Shown: positions 1 through 5,088 of the stretch, one piece after another | How positions within the stretch are numbered: the first letter of the stretch is position 1 | Layout: each line of letters begins with the position of its first letter | Assembly: GCA_012799265.1 (NCBI GenBank) | Contig: JAAZLP010000105.1 | Span: 1-6,940, forward strand | Length of the DNA stretch: 6,940 bases | Direction: 5' to 3' | Origin: Phyllobacteriaceae bacterium | GTDB lineage: Bacteria; Pseudomonadota; Alphaproteobacteria; Rhizobiales; Devosiaceae | Program-made: the position numbers and the translations under genes | The notes under the pieces: generated by a model | Seen by the model: the letters and a program-made list of their open reading frames with translations, nothing else | Told to the model about the DNA's origin: nothing | Databases searched by the model: none

Positions 1-2
1 CT

Positions 3-191
3 ACCGAGCAGGTGCGTCGCGGCGACCGCGTCGTGGTGCGTACCCGCGAGGGGGAGGTTATGGCAAAGATCCTCCATCGCCAGACCGCCAAGCAGATCGA
101 GCTCCACTCCATCAATCCCGCCTATGAGCCCCGCATCCTGGACACGGCTGATATCGAATGGATGGCTCGGATCATCTGGGCAAGCCAGTGA
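3..191 (+). CDS. S24/LexA-like repressor, C-terminal fragment
   Basis: This is the 3' end of a gene that begins before the window; 62 codons and a TGA stop are visible. The fragment reads GDRVVVRTREGEVMAKILHR and ends WMARIIWASQ. This matches the end of the S24 peptidase fold of LexA and of phage-CI-like repressors, where a lysine in a G-D-x-V-V-x(n)-E-V-x-x-K pattern activates the catalytic serine for self-cleavage. The lysine of MAKIL (codon 66-68) sits at that position; the serine would lie upstream and cannot be seen. Full-length relatives in this order are usually an HTH domain joined to an S24 domain, acting as DNA-binding regulators; that is inferred here. The stop overlaps the GTG start of the next gene (GTGA), so the two are probably co-transcribed. 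The family assignment rests on a short C-terminus and is moderately secure. Confidence 0.7.
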   Translation, partial: TEQVRRGDRVVVRTREGEVMAKILHRQTAKQIELHSINPAYEPRILDTADIEWMARIIWASQ

Positions 192-514
192 GCACCGCCC
201 CCTCGGAGAAAAGTCTGCAGCGGGTCGCGCGCTGTTTCGATGCGAAGGGGCGCCTGCAGCGCTGGCCATCCAAGCGCAGCGACCAATTATTGGTTCTCTG
301 GGTGGTGTGGTGGCAGCTGCCCGACCAGCAGATGACCGAGATGGAGCTCAGCCAGCTCCTGCGCAGCTGGCACGACTTCGAGGATTACGCCCTCATCCGC
401 CGCGAGCTGATCGATCTGGAGCTCATGCGGCGGACGCCGGATGGCGGCATCTATCGCAAGAGCCGCAGAGAAATGCCGCAAGACGCTGAGCGTCTCGCGG
501 CGCAGTTTGGCTAG
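188..514 (+). CDS. DUF2087 domain protein
   Basis: A 108-residue protein of unknown function. The hallmarks of DUF2087 are visible in order: C-F-D-A-K-G-R-L-Q-R-W-P-S-K-R (residues 16-30), then a hydrophobic helix with QLLVLWVVWW (33-42), a T-E-x-E-L-S-x-L-L helix (50-58), a basic L-I-R-R-E-L-I-D helix (69-76) and an R-R-x-x-D-G-G-I-Y-R end (81-90). The arrangement resembles a small winged-helix-like fold, so nucleic-acid binding is possible but unproven. GTG at 188 is chosen because it overlaps the TGA of the upstream repressor by 4 nt, typical of translational coupling. An in-frame ATG at 158 would create a 34-nt overlap, and neither start has a clear Shine-Dalgarno. Its TAG lies 3 nt from the stop of the convergent lysK. 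Coupling to an S24 regulator suggests a shared regulatory job (inference). Confidence 0.78.
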   Translation: MSTAPSEKSLQRVARCFDAKGRLQRWPSKRSDQLLVLWVVWWQLPDQQMTEMELSQLLRSWHDFEDYALIRRELIDLELMRRTPDGGIYRKSRREMPQDAERLAAQFG

Positions 515-517
515 GGA

Positions 518-2161
518 TCAGCCCTGCAACTCGCCCGCCAGCGCGCGGGCGATCAGCTTGCGGGTATTTTCGATCCCGTAGAGCGCAGCGAAAGAGCCAA
601 AACGCGGCCCGCGCTCCTGCCCGATCAGGACCTGATAGAGCATCTGGAAGAATTCGCCGGACACACCCGGACCGCCATTCGGGCCGGTCTTGGAGTGGTC
701 CTGATAGCGCTCGATAGCGCGTGCTACGTCGAGCGCCGCGTTCTGGATGTCCTCGTTGGTGGATTCCGGTGGCAGGGCGCCAAAGGTATCCGAGAGCGTC
801 TCCAGGGCGGCGCGTTCCACATCATCAGGGGCGCGGTAGTTCTTCTTCACGAAGTCGCGGAAGTAGCGCATCGCATAGCCGACCAGCGCATCGAGATGCG
901 GATGGGTCGCGGCCGAAACGCCCGGTGCATAGGCCGAGATATAGCCCCACATGACTTCCGGGGTTTCCGGGTTCGACGCGGTTGCCAGGTTGAGCAGCAG
1001 GCCGAAGGTGATCGGCATGTCGATCTTGGGCACATTGCCGTAGTGCACGTGGAAGGCCGCATTTTCGAGGCGCTGGGCCGCATCCTGCTTTTCGAAAGCG
1101 GCGACGAACTGGGCATATTCGTCCACGGCGCGCGGAATGACATCGAAATGCAGGCGCTTGGCGACGCGCGGCTTCTGGAACATGTAAAGCCCCAGGCTCT
1201 CGGTCGGCGCATAGGTCAGCCATTCGTCGATGGTCAGGCCATTGCCCTTGGACTTCGAGATCTTCTGGCCTTCGGCATCCAGGAACAGCTCATAGACATA
1301 GTGCTCCGGCGGGGTGCCGCCGAGGATCGCACAGATCCTGTCGTAGATCGCCTGATTGGTCTGGTGATCCTTGCCGAACATTTCGAAGTCGACACCCAGC
1401 GCCGCCCAGCGCATGCCGAAGTCCGGCTTCCACTGCAGCTTCACATGCCCGCCGGTGACCGGGACGGTGGTGTCGCGGCCATCTTCGTCGGTGAAGGTGA
1501 CGGTGCCATCCTTGGCATTCACTTCCTTCATCGGCACGTAGAGAACGCGACCCGAAATCGGCGAGATCGGCAGGAACGGCGAATAGGTTGCCTGACGCTC
1601 GGCACCGAGCGTGGGCAGCATCACCTTCATGATGTCGTCATAGCGTTCGGCCGCGCGCAGCAGAACGGTGTCGAACTTGCCGGACTTGTAATATTCCGTC
1701 GCGCTGGCGAATTCGTAGTCGAAGCCGAAGGTATCGAGGAACCGGCGCAGCATGGCGTTATTGTGCTCGCCAAAGCTCGGATATTCATTGGTCCAGGGAT
1801 CGGGCACCGCGGTCAGCGGCTTTTGCAGATGCGGCTCCATCGCTTCCTTGGAGGGGACGGTATCCGGGATCTTGCGCATGCCGTCCATGTCGTCAGAGAA
1901 GCACAGAAGGCGGGTCGGAATCTGGTCGCGCGTCAAAAGGCGGAACGCCGTGCGCACCATGGTGGTGCGGGCGACTTCGCCGAATGTGCCGATATGCGGC
2001 AGGCCCGACGGGCCATAGCCGGTTTCGAACAGGGCTTCGCTCTTGCCCGACTTTTCCAGCCGTTTGACGATCTTGCGGGCTTCCTCGAACGGCCAGGCGC
2101 GCGCGGTCTGCGCGGGCTCGAAAAAGGAGGGGTCAAGAGCGGGCAAAGCGGCAGGCGACAC
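518..2161 (-). CDS. lysK: Lysyl-tRNA synthetase, class I
   Basis: A cytoplasmic enzyme that activates lysine with ATP and charges tRNA-Lys. This is the class I (archaeal-type) form, unrelated to the class II enzyme of E. coli, and common in alphaproteobacteria. It has 547 residues, full length for the family. The Rossmann nucleotide-binding signatures are both present: P-H-I-G at residues 55-58 within GYGPSGLPHIGTFGEV, and K-I-S-K-S at 300-304 followed by KGNGLT. Between them lies the conserved block KPDFGMRWAALGVDFEMFGK (245-264). The C-terminal part (about 350-547) is the helical anticodon-binding region. The start is GTG at 2161, with a modest AAAGG (2172-2176) ten bases upstream. The gene is divergent from the TerB gene and converges on DUF2087 with only 3 nt between stops. 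No frameshift or missing motif is seen. Confidence 0.97.
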   Translation of the reverse strand: MSPAALPALDPSFFEPAQTARAWPFEEARKIVKRLEKSGKSEALFETGYGPSGLPHIGTFGEVARTTMVRTAFRLLTRDQIPTRLLCFSDDMDGMRKIPDTVPSKEAMEPHLQKPLTAVPDPWTNEYPSFGEHNNAMLRRFLDTFGFDYEFASATEYYKSGKFDTVLLRAAERYDDIMKVMLPTLGAERQATYSPFLPISPISGRVLYVPMKEVNAKDGTVTFTDEDGRDTTVPVTGGHVKLQWKPDFGMRWAALGVDFEMFGKDHQTNQAIYDRICAILGGTPPEHYVYELFLDAEGQKISKSKGNGLTIDEWLTYAPTESLGLYMFQKPRVAKRLHFDVIPRAVDEYAQFVAAFEKQDAAQRLENAAFHVHYGNVPKIDMPITFGLLLNLATASNPETPEVMWGYISAYAPGVSAATHPHLDALVGYAMRYFRDFVKKNYRAPDDVERAALETLSDTFGALPPESTNEDIQNAALDVARAIERYQDHSKTGPNGGPGVSGEFFQMLYQVLIGQERGPRFGSFAALYGIENTRKLIARALAGELQG

Positions 2162-2272
2162 TGGTCAGCAGCCTTTCGAAACGAGGGATTGGGACGAAGA
2201 TCGGTGTGTGCACGCTAACGGCGTCGGCGTCAATGTCACAGGTGGTTGCGCATGGCCGCACGAGCACCTAGT

Positions 2273-2278
2273 TCTAAT
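2273..2278 (+). promoter_or_regulatory. Possible -10 box of TerB-domain gene
   Basis: TCTAAT matches the sigma-70 -10 consensus at five of six positions. It would start transcription near 2285, just ahead of the GGAGG at 2291. No good -35 box is found at normal spacing; TTGCGC at 2246 is 21 nt away. Weak evidence. Confidence 0.25.
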
Positions 2279-2290
2279 CCTCATTGTGGC

Positions 2291-2295
2291 GGAGG
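2291..2295 (+). promoter_or_regulatory. Shine-Dalgarno deciding the TerB gene start
   Basis: GGAGG lies ten bases before GTG 2306, the start preferred here. The longer alternatives in the same frame (TTG 2246, ATG 2252) have no such site and would add an N-terminus that does not resemble the family. Confidence 0.65.
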
Positions 2296-2305
2296 AATAA
2301 AGATC

Positions 2306-2722
2306 GTGATCAGCAAGGCCCAGGACGCTCTCATCCATATCATGATCGTGGCGGCTACGTCCGACAGCGCCATGAGCGAGAGAGAGCTTGTGCGGATCAA
2401 GGCGCTGATCGATCGCCTGCCGGTCTTTGAAGGCTTCGACAAGAGCCGTCTCGAGCAGGTCGCCAATGAATGTGCGGATCTGCTGAACGATCTCGATGGG
2501 CTGGACCGCGTGCTGGATGCCGCTATTGCTGCCCTACCTGAAAAACTGCAGGACACCGCCTATGCGGTCGCCGTGGAGGTCACCGCCGTCGACCTTTTCC
2601 TGGAACAGGAAGAACTACGCTATCTGGAACTTCTGCGCGACAAGCTGAGCCTTGATCGCCTCACCACCGCTGCCATCGAGGTGGCCGCGCGCGCCCGCCA
2701 CCGCAAGCTCCCGACTCAATAA
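2306..2722 (+). CDS. TerB-family (tellurite resistance-like) protein
   Basis: A 138-residue, all-helical, soluble protein with no signal peptide or membrane segment. It shows the internal two-fold pattern of the TerB fold: an acidic motif S-D-S-A-M-S-E-R-E-L at residues 19-28 and its repeat V-D-L-F-L-E-Q-E-E-L at 95-104. In TerB-like proteins these aspartates and glutamates bind divalent metal. The middle reads LPVFEGFDKSRLEQV and the tail ends in basic ARARHRKL. The true role is unknown: family naming comes from the ter operon, but no other ter gene is nearby, so tellurite resistance should not be assumed. The start is GTG 2306, supported by GGAGG at 2291-2295. The gene diverges from lysK, and its last 7 bases overlap the end of the opposite-strand binding-protein gene. 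Family assignment is good, function open. Confidence 0.82.
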   Translation: MISKAQDALIHIMIVAATSDSAMSERELVRIKALIDRLPVFEGFDKSRLEQVANECADLLNDLDGLDRVLDAAIAALPEKLQDTAYAVAVEVTAVDLFLEQEELRYLELLRDKLSLDRLTTAAIEVAARARHRKLPTQ

Positions 2723-3576
2723 AAGCCGATGGGAAACCAGCGCAGGTAAAGCTCGTCCAGCGCGCCGTTTTCCTTCAGGCGCCGCAGCGCCCAGTCGATG
2801 GCGTGGCGGACCGGGTCGTTTCCAGCCGGCACGGCAATGGTCATTCCTTCACCGAACAAAGCGGGCCGGAAATAAGGTTCGCCGGCAAAACCGCAGCAGG
2901 CGAGATTTTCGTTGAGCCAGAACGAGGCGCGCATGGCGTCGCCAAAATAGGCATCAACCTCCCCATTGCGCACGGCCTCCAGCGCGAGCGCCTCGGTATC
3001 AAAACCGGTGCGCGCGGCATCGGGCAGATAGCGGTTGAGGAATGCCTCGTGGCTTGTGCCCGTTCGGACGCCGACCTTCAGGTTACCTGAACCCGGATTG
3101 AACCGCTCGATCTGGTCGGCCCGCGTCACGAAGCGACCGGGCAGCGTCAGATAGACGGATGAATAATCAAAGAGCTGGGCGTTTTCTTCGCTCATGGCGA
3201 GGCCGGCAATCAGAGCGTCGCCCTGATTGTCCGCCAGCGCATTGGCGGCCTGGTCCCAGGGCCAGGCCTGGATGGTGCAGGCGACATTGACCTCGGTGCA
3301 GATGCGCTTGGCGAGATCGATATTGAAGCCGATCAGCTCCCCGCTCTCATCGCGGAAATTGAACGGCGGAAAGTCCGCCGTGGTCAGAAACCGGATCGCC
3401 GGAACCGGCGCTAGGCTGGGCAGCATTTCCCGCGCATCGGGATCGGAATGATAGGGCAAGTTCTGCGCAAGAGCGGGGGCTGCGAGGAACGCGAACGACA
3501 GTGTTGCGACAGCAGCGCCGATCCTGCCCCAAATAGGGGAGGCCGAGTGGGGGCGATTGACCTCCACCCCCGCCAT
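2716..3576 (-). CDS. Periplasmic amino-acid-type solute-binding protein
   Basis: A 286-residue secreted receptor of the SBP_bac_3 family, which delivers small polar ligands to ABC importers. A signal peptide is clear: arginines at 8 and 18, a hydrophobic stretch around 20-34, and an A-L-A|Q cleavage site after residue 37. The mature protein has the lobe 1 motif FLTTADFPPFNF (63-74), a D-x-A-K region (87-90), the lobe 2 motif V-G-V-R-T-G-T-S (168-175), and GEVDAYFGDAMRASF (205-219), whose D213 fits the ligand amino-group aspartate of HisJ/LAO-type proteins. The usual ligand-carboxylate arginine (I-T-E-K-R in HisJ) is N132 here (M-S-E-E-N), so the ligand may not be a standard amino acid. Cysteines at 93, 100, 227 and 228 could form disulfides. 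The start ATG shares its A with the metZ TGA stop, indicating coupling and SAM-II control. No permease or ATPase is adjacent. Confidence 0.88.
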   Translation of the reverse strand: MAGVEVNRPHSASPIWGRIGAAVATLSFAFLAAPALAQNLPYHSDPDAREMLPSLAPVPAIRFLTTADFPPFNFRDESGELIGFNIDLAKRICTEVNVACTIQAWPWDQAANALADNQGDALIAGLAMSEENAQLFDYSSVYLTLPGRFVTRADQIERFNPGSGNLKVGVRTGTSHEAFLNRYLPDAARTGFDTEALALEAVRNGEVDAYFGDAMRASFWLNENLACCGFAGEPYFRPALFGEGMTIAVPAGNDPVRHAIDWALRRLKENGALDELYLRWFPIGFY

Positions 3577-4784
3577 CAGACCTGATCCAGCCCGTACATG
3601 ATGTCGGCGATGAGATCGTCGGGATCTTCGAGGCCAACCGAGAGGCGCAGCAGACCTGGGGTGACGCCGGTTTCGAGCCGCACTTCTTCGGTGAGGCGCG
3701 CATGCGTCGTCGTCCGCGGATGGGTAATCAGCGATTTCGCATCACCCAGATTGTTGGAGATGAGGATCACCGCGAGATTATCCGAAAGCGCAAACGCGCC
3801 TTCCTGCCCCCCCTTCACATCAATCGCCAAAAGCGTCGAACCGCGCTTCATCTGCCGCTTGCCCAGCTCATATTGCGGGTGGCTCGGATGGTGCGGATAG
3901 ATCACGCGCTCTACCTTGGGGTGACCCGCCAGCGCGGCAGCGATCTTTTCGGCGCTATTGGTCATTTGCTCGATGCGCAGCGAATAGGTCTCGAGCCCCT
4001 TGAGCAGCACCCAGGCATTGAAGGCGGAAAGCGTCGCGCCGGTCTGGCGCAGGAACGTATGGACGTCGCCTTCAATAATTTCCGTTGAACCCAGCACGAT
4101 GCCGCCGAGCACCCGGCCCTGCCCGTCGATATGCTTGGTCGCCGAATAGGTGACGAGGTCAGCGCCCAGTTCGAGTGGCTTCTGATAAAGCGCCGTCGAG
4201 AAGACGTTGTCGACGATCAGCTTGGCGCCATGCGCATGGGCGATCTCGGCCACGGCCTTGATGTCGACCAGCTCCAGCGTCGGATTGGTCGGCGTCTCGA
4301 GGAAGATGACCTTTGTATTGGGCTGCATCGCCCGGGCGAAATTCTCCGGGTCGCGGCCATCGACCAGCGTCGAAGAAACGCCAAAGCGAGGCGCGTAATC
4401 TTCCACCACATAGCGACAGCCTCCAAAGAGCGCCTGCGCCGCCACGATATGGTCCCCCGCCCGCACCTGGCTCATCACGGCATTGGTGACGGCGGCCATG
4501 CCCGAGGCAAAGGCGCGGCCAGCTTCTGCACCTTCCAGCAGCGCCATGCGCTCCTGGAACATGTCGACGGTCGGGTTGGCGAAGCGCGAGTAGTTATGCG
4601 CCCCCGGAATCTTGTTCTGAAACAGGCGTTCGGCGTGTTCCGAGCTCGGGTAGGAATAGCCGGAATTCAAAAACAGCGCTTCGCTGGTTTCGTTAAAGTC
4701 GGTGCGCATGCCCCCGCCATGAACCATCTGCGTGGCTGCAGAGAGCTTCTTCGGGTCACGGAGCGGATTGTTTTCTTTGGACAT
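3576..4784 (-). CDS. metZ: O-succinylhomoserine sulfhydrylase
   Basis: A cytoplasmic pyridoxal-phosphate enzyme of the Cys/Met metabolism family that makes homocysteine from O-succinylhomoserine and sulfide, the direct-sulfhydrylation route to methionine. It has 402 residues, full length. Visible motifs are Y-S-R-F-A-N-P-T (65-72), phosphate-binding A-S-G-M-A-A (93-98), E-T-P-T-N-P (163-168), the PLP-pyridine aspartate D192 in VDNVFST, and the Schiff-base lysine K217 in YSATKHIDGQGR, which is characteristic of MetZ. Choice of MetZ over MetB or MetY rests on overall resemblance and on the riboswitch context. The start is ATG 4784, with AAAGG (4792-4796) seven bases upstream. A GTG at 4802 is in frame but lies in the terminator's T-rich tail and has no ribosome site. 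A SAM-II riboswitch precedes the gene, and the binding-protein gene follows with a 1-nt overlap. Confidence 0.96.
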   Translation of the reverse strand: MSKENNPLRDPKKLSAATQMVHGGGMRTDFNETSEALFLNSGYSYPSSEHAERLFQNKIPGAHNYSRFANPTVDMFQERMALLEGAEAGRAFASGMAAVTNAVMSQVRAGDHIVAAQALFGGCRYVVEDYAPRFGVSSTLVDGRDPENFARAMQPNTKVIFLETPTNPTLELVDIKAVAEIAHAHGAKLIVDNVFSTALYQKPLELGADLVTYSATKHIDGQGRVLGGIVLGSTEIIEGDVHTFLRQTGATLSAFNAWVLLKGLETYSLRIEQMTNSAEKIAAALAGHPKVERVIYPHHPSHPQYELGKRQMKRGSTLLAIDVKGGQEGAFALSDNLAVILISNNLGDAKSLITHPRTTTHARLTEEVRLETGVTPGLLRLSVGLEDPDDLIADIMYGLDQV

Positions 4785-4791
4785 GGCGGCG

Positions 4792-4796
4792 CCTTT
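4792..4796 (-). promoter_or_regulatory. Shine-Dalgarno of metZ
   Basis: AAAGG on the minus strand, seven bases before ATG 4784. It lies just after the terminator's T-run, so it is transcribed only when the terminator is read through. It fixes the start at 4784. Confidence 0.65.
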
Positions 4797-4802
4797 AAAC
4801 AC

Positions 4803-4830
4803 AAAAACCGGCGCGCGATGGCGGCCGGTT
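4803..4830 (-). terminator. Intrinsic terminator (attenuator) in metZ leader
   Basis: On the minus strand AACCGGC (4830-4824) pairs perfectly with GCCGGTT (4812-4806). A further CGC/GCG pairing inside, with one bulged C and a CATC loop, can extend the stem. Five Ts (4807-4803) follow at once, then GTGTTT. It lies between the SAM-II aptamer and the metZ ribosome site, the expected place for a riboswitch expression platform. Its 5' arm can instead pair with the aptamer (see findings). Confidence 0.75.
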
Positions 4831-4835
4831 CATAA

Positions 4836-4889
4836 CGGTCTTTAGCTATTTGTTTTGAGTGGCTGCAAGCGACCGGCCAAATCACCACT
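4836..4889 (-). ncRNA. SAM-II riboswitch aptamer
   Basis: This 54-nt leader element, upstream of metZ, carries the conserved SAM-II blocks read on the minus strand: AGTGGTGATTTGG, then GCTTGCAGCCACT, then a C/A-rich linker, then GCTAAAG. Stem P1 is AGTGG (4889-4885) with CCACT (4862-4858). The pseudoknot P2 is CGGTC in the loop (4875-4871) with GACCG (4840-4836), a perfect five-base match. SAM-II is a compact H-type pseudoknot that binds S-adenosylmethionine and, in alphaproteobacteria, typically precedes metA, metX or metZ-type genes and turns them off when SAM is abundant. An intrinsic terminator follows, which indicates transcriptional attenuation. Both the conserved bases and the two helices are present, so the identification is strong. 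Confidence 0.93.
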
Positions 4890-4900
4890 GAGTGTCTGTG

Positions 4901-4929
4901 ATGTAAAACCATAGGTGCCACCGCGTCAA
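4901..4929 (-). promoter_or_regulatory. Probable promoter of metZ operon
   Basis: On the minus strand TTGACG (4929-4924) is a good -35 box. After exactly 17 nt it is followed by TTACAT (4906-4901), a poor -10 box (three of six), though alphaproteobacterial -10 elements are often degenerate. Transcription would begin near 4894, placing the SAM-II aptamer at the very 5' end of the RNA, as expected for this class. Confidence 0.5.
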
Positions 4930-4963
4930 TCGCTGGGGGACAAAGCGTGACCACGGCAAACTA

Positions 4964-5046
4964 TCGTCATTGCCCGGCTTGTCCGGGCAATCCAGACTTG
5001 GCAAAAGGGCAGCGATGGATCGTCGGGACAAGCCTGGCGATGACGA
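4964..5046. repeat. Imperfect palindromic intergenic repeat element
   Basis: Two 31-nt arms, 4964-4994 and 5016-5046, are inverted copies matching at 26 of 31 positions, separated by 21 nt. The left arm also contains its own hairpin, ATTGCCCGG and CCGGGCAAT around a CTTGT loop (4969-4991). The outer ends, TCGTCAT and ATGACGA, resemble the ends of short interspersed palindromic repeats common between genes in alphaproteobacteria. It lies between the metZ promoter and dcd. No T-run follows on either strand, so it is not a simple terminator. Copy number elsewhere cannot be judged from this window. Confidence 0.6.
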
Positions 5047-5076
5047 CCGCACACAGATGCGGGGCAAAGCCTCGCT

Positions 5077-5082
5077 GGAAGG
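5077..5082 (+). promoter_or_regulatory. Shine-Dalgarno of dcd
   Basis: GGAAGG lies six bases before ATG 5089, supporting that start. Confidence 0.6.
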
Positions 5083-5088
5083 TGTCAA

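Noticed and set aside
158..187. ATG 158 as the DUF2087 start
   Set aside because: It would need a 34-nt overlap with the repressor and adds residues not typical of the family. GTG 188 gives the usual 4-nt overlap.
124..489. 121-codon + strand frame overlapping the repressor end and DUF2087
   Set aside because: It competes with the DUF2087 frame, which carries clear family motifs; its own translation is low-complexity A/R-rich.
481..495. Perfect hairpin AGACGC-TGA-GCGTCT near the end of DUF2087
   Set aside because: No T-run follows on either strand and it lies inside the coding sequence, so it is not called a terminator.
695..2218. 507-codon open frame on the + strand opposite lysK
   Set aside because: It lies almost wholly antisense to a clear lysK with intact motifs, and its translation is rich in R, G and H with no recognisable domain. 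This is typical of shadow frames in GC-rich DNA.
2228..2233. TTGACG on the minus strand as a -35 box for lysK
   Set aside because: At 17 nt spacing the -10 position reads CACACA, and no acceptable alternative lies nearby, so no lysK promoter is called.
4785..4802. GTG 4802 as the metZ start
   Set aside because: It sits directly in the terminator T-rich tail without a ribosome site. ATG 4784 has AAAGG at seven bases.
4131..4835. 234-codon open frame antisense to metZ
   Set aside because: Shadow of metZ. It also runs through the riboswitch terminator, and no family is recognisable.
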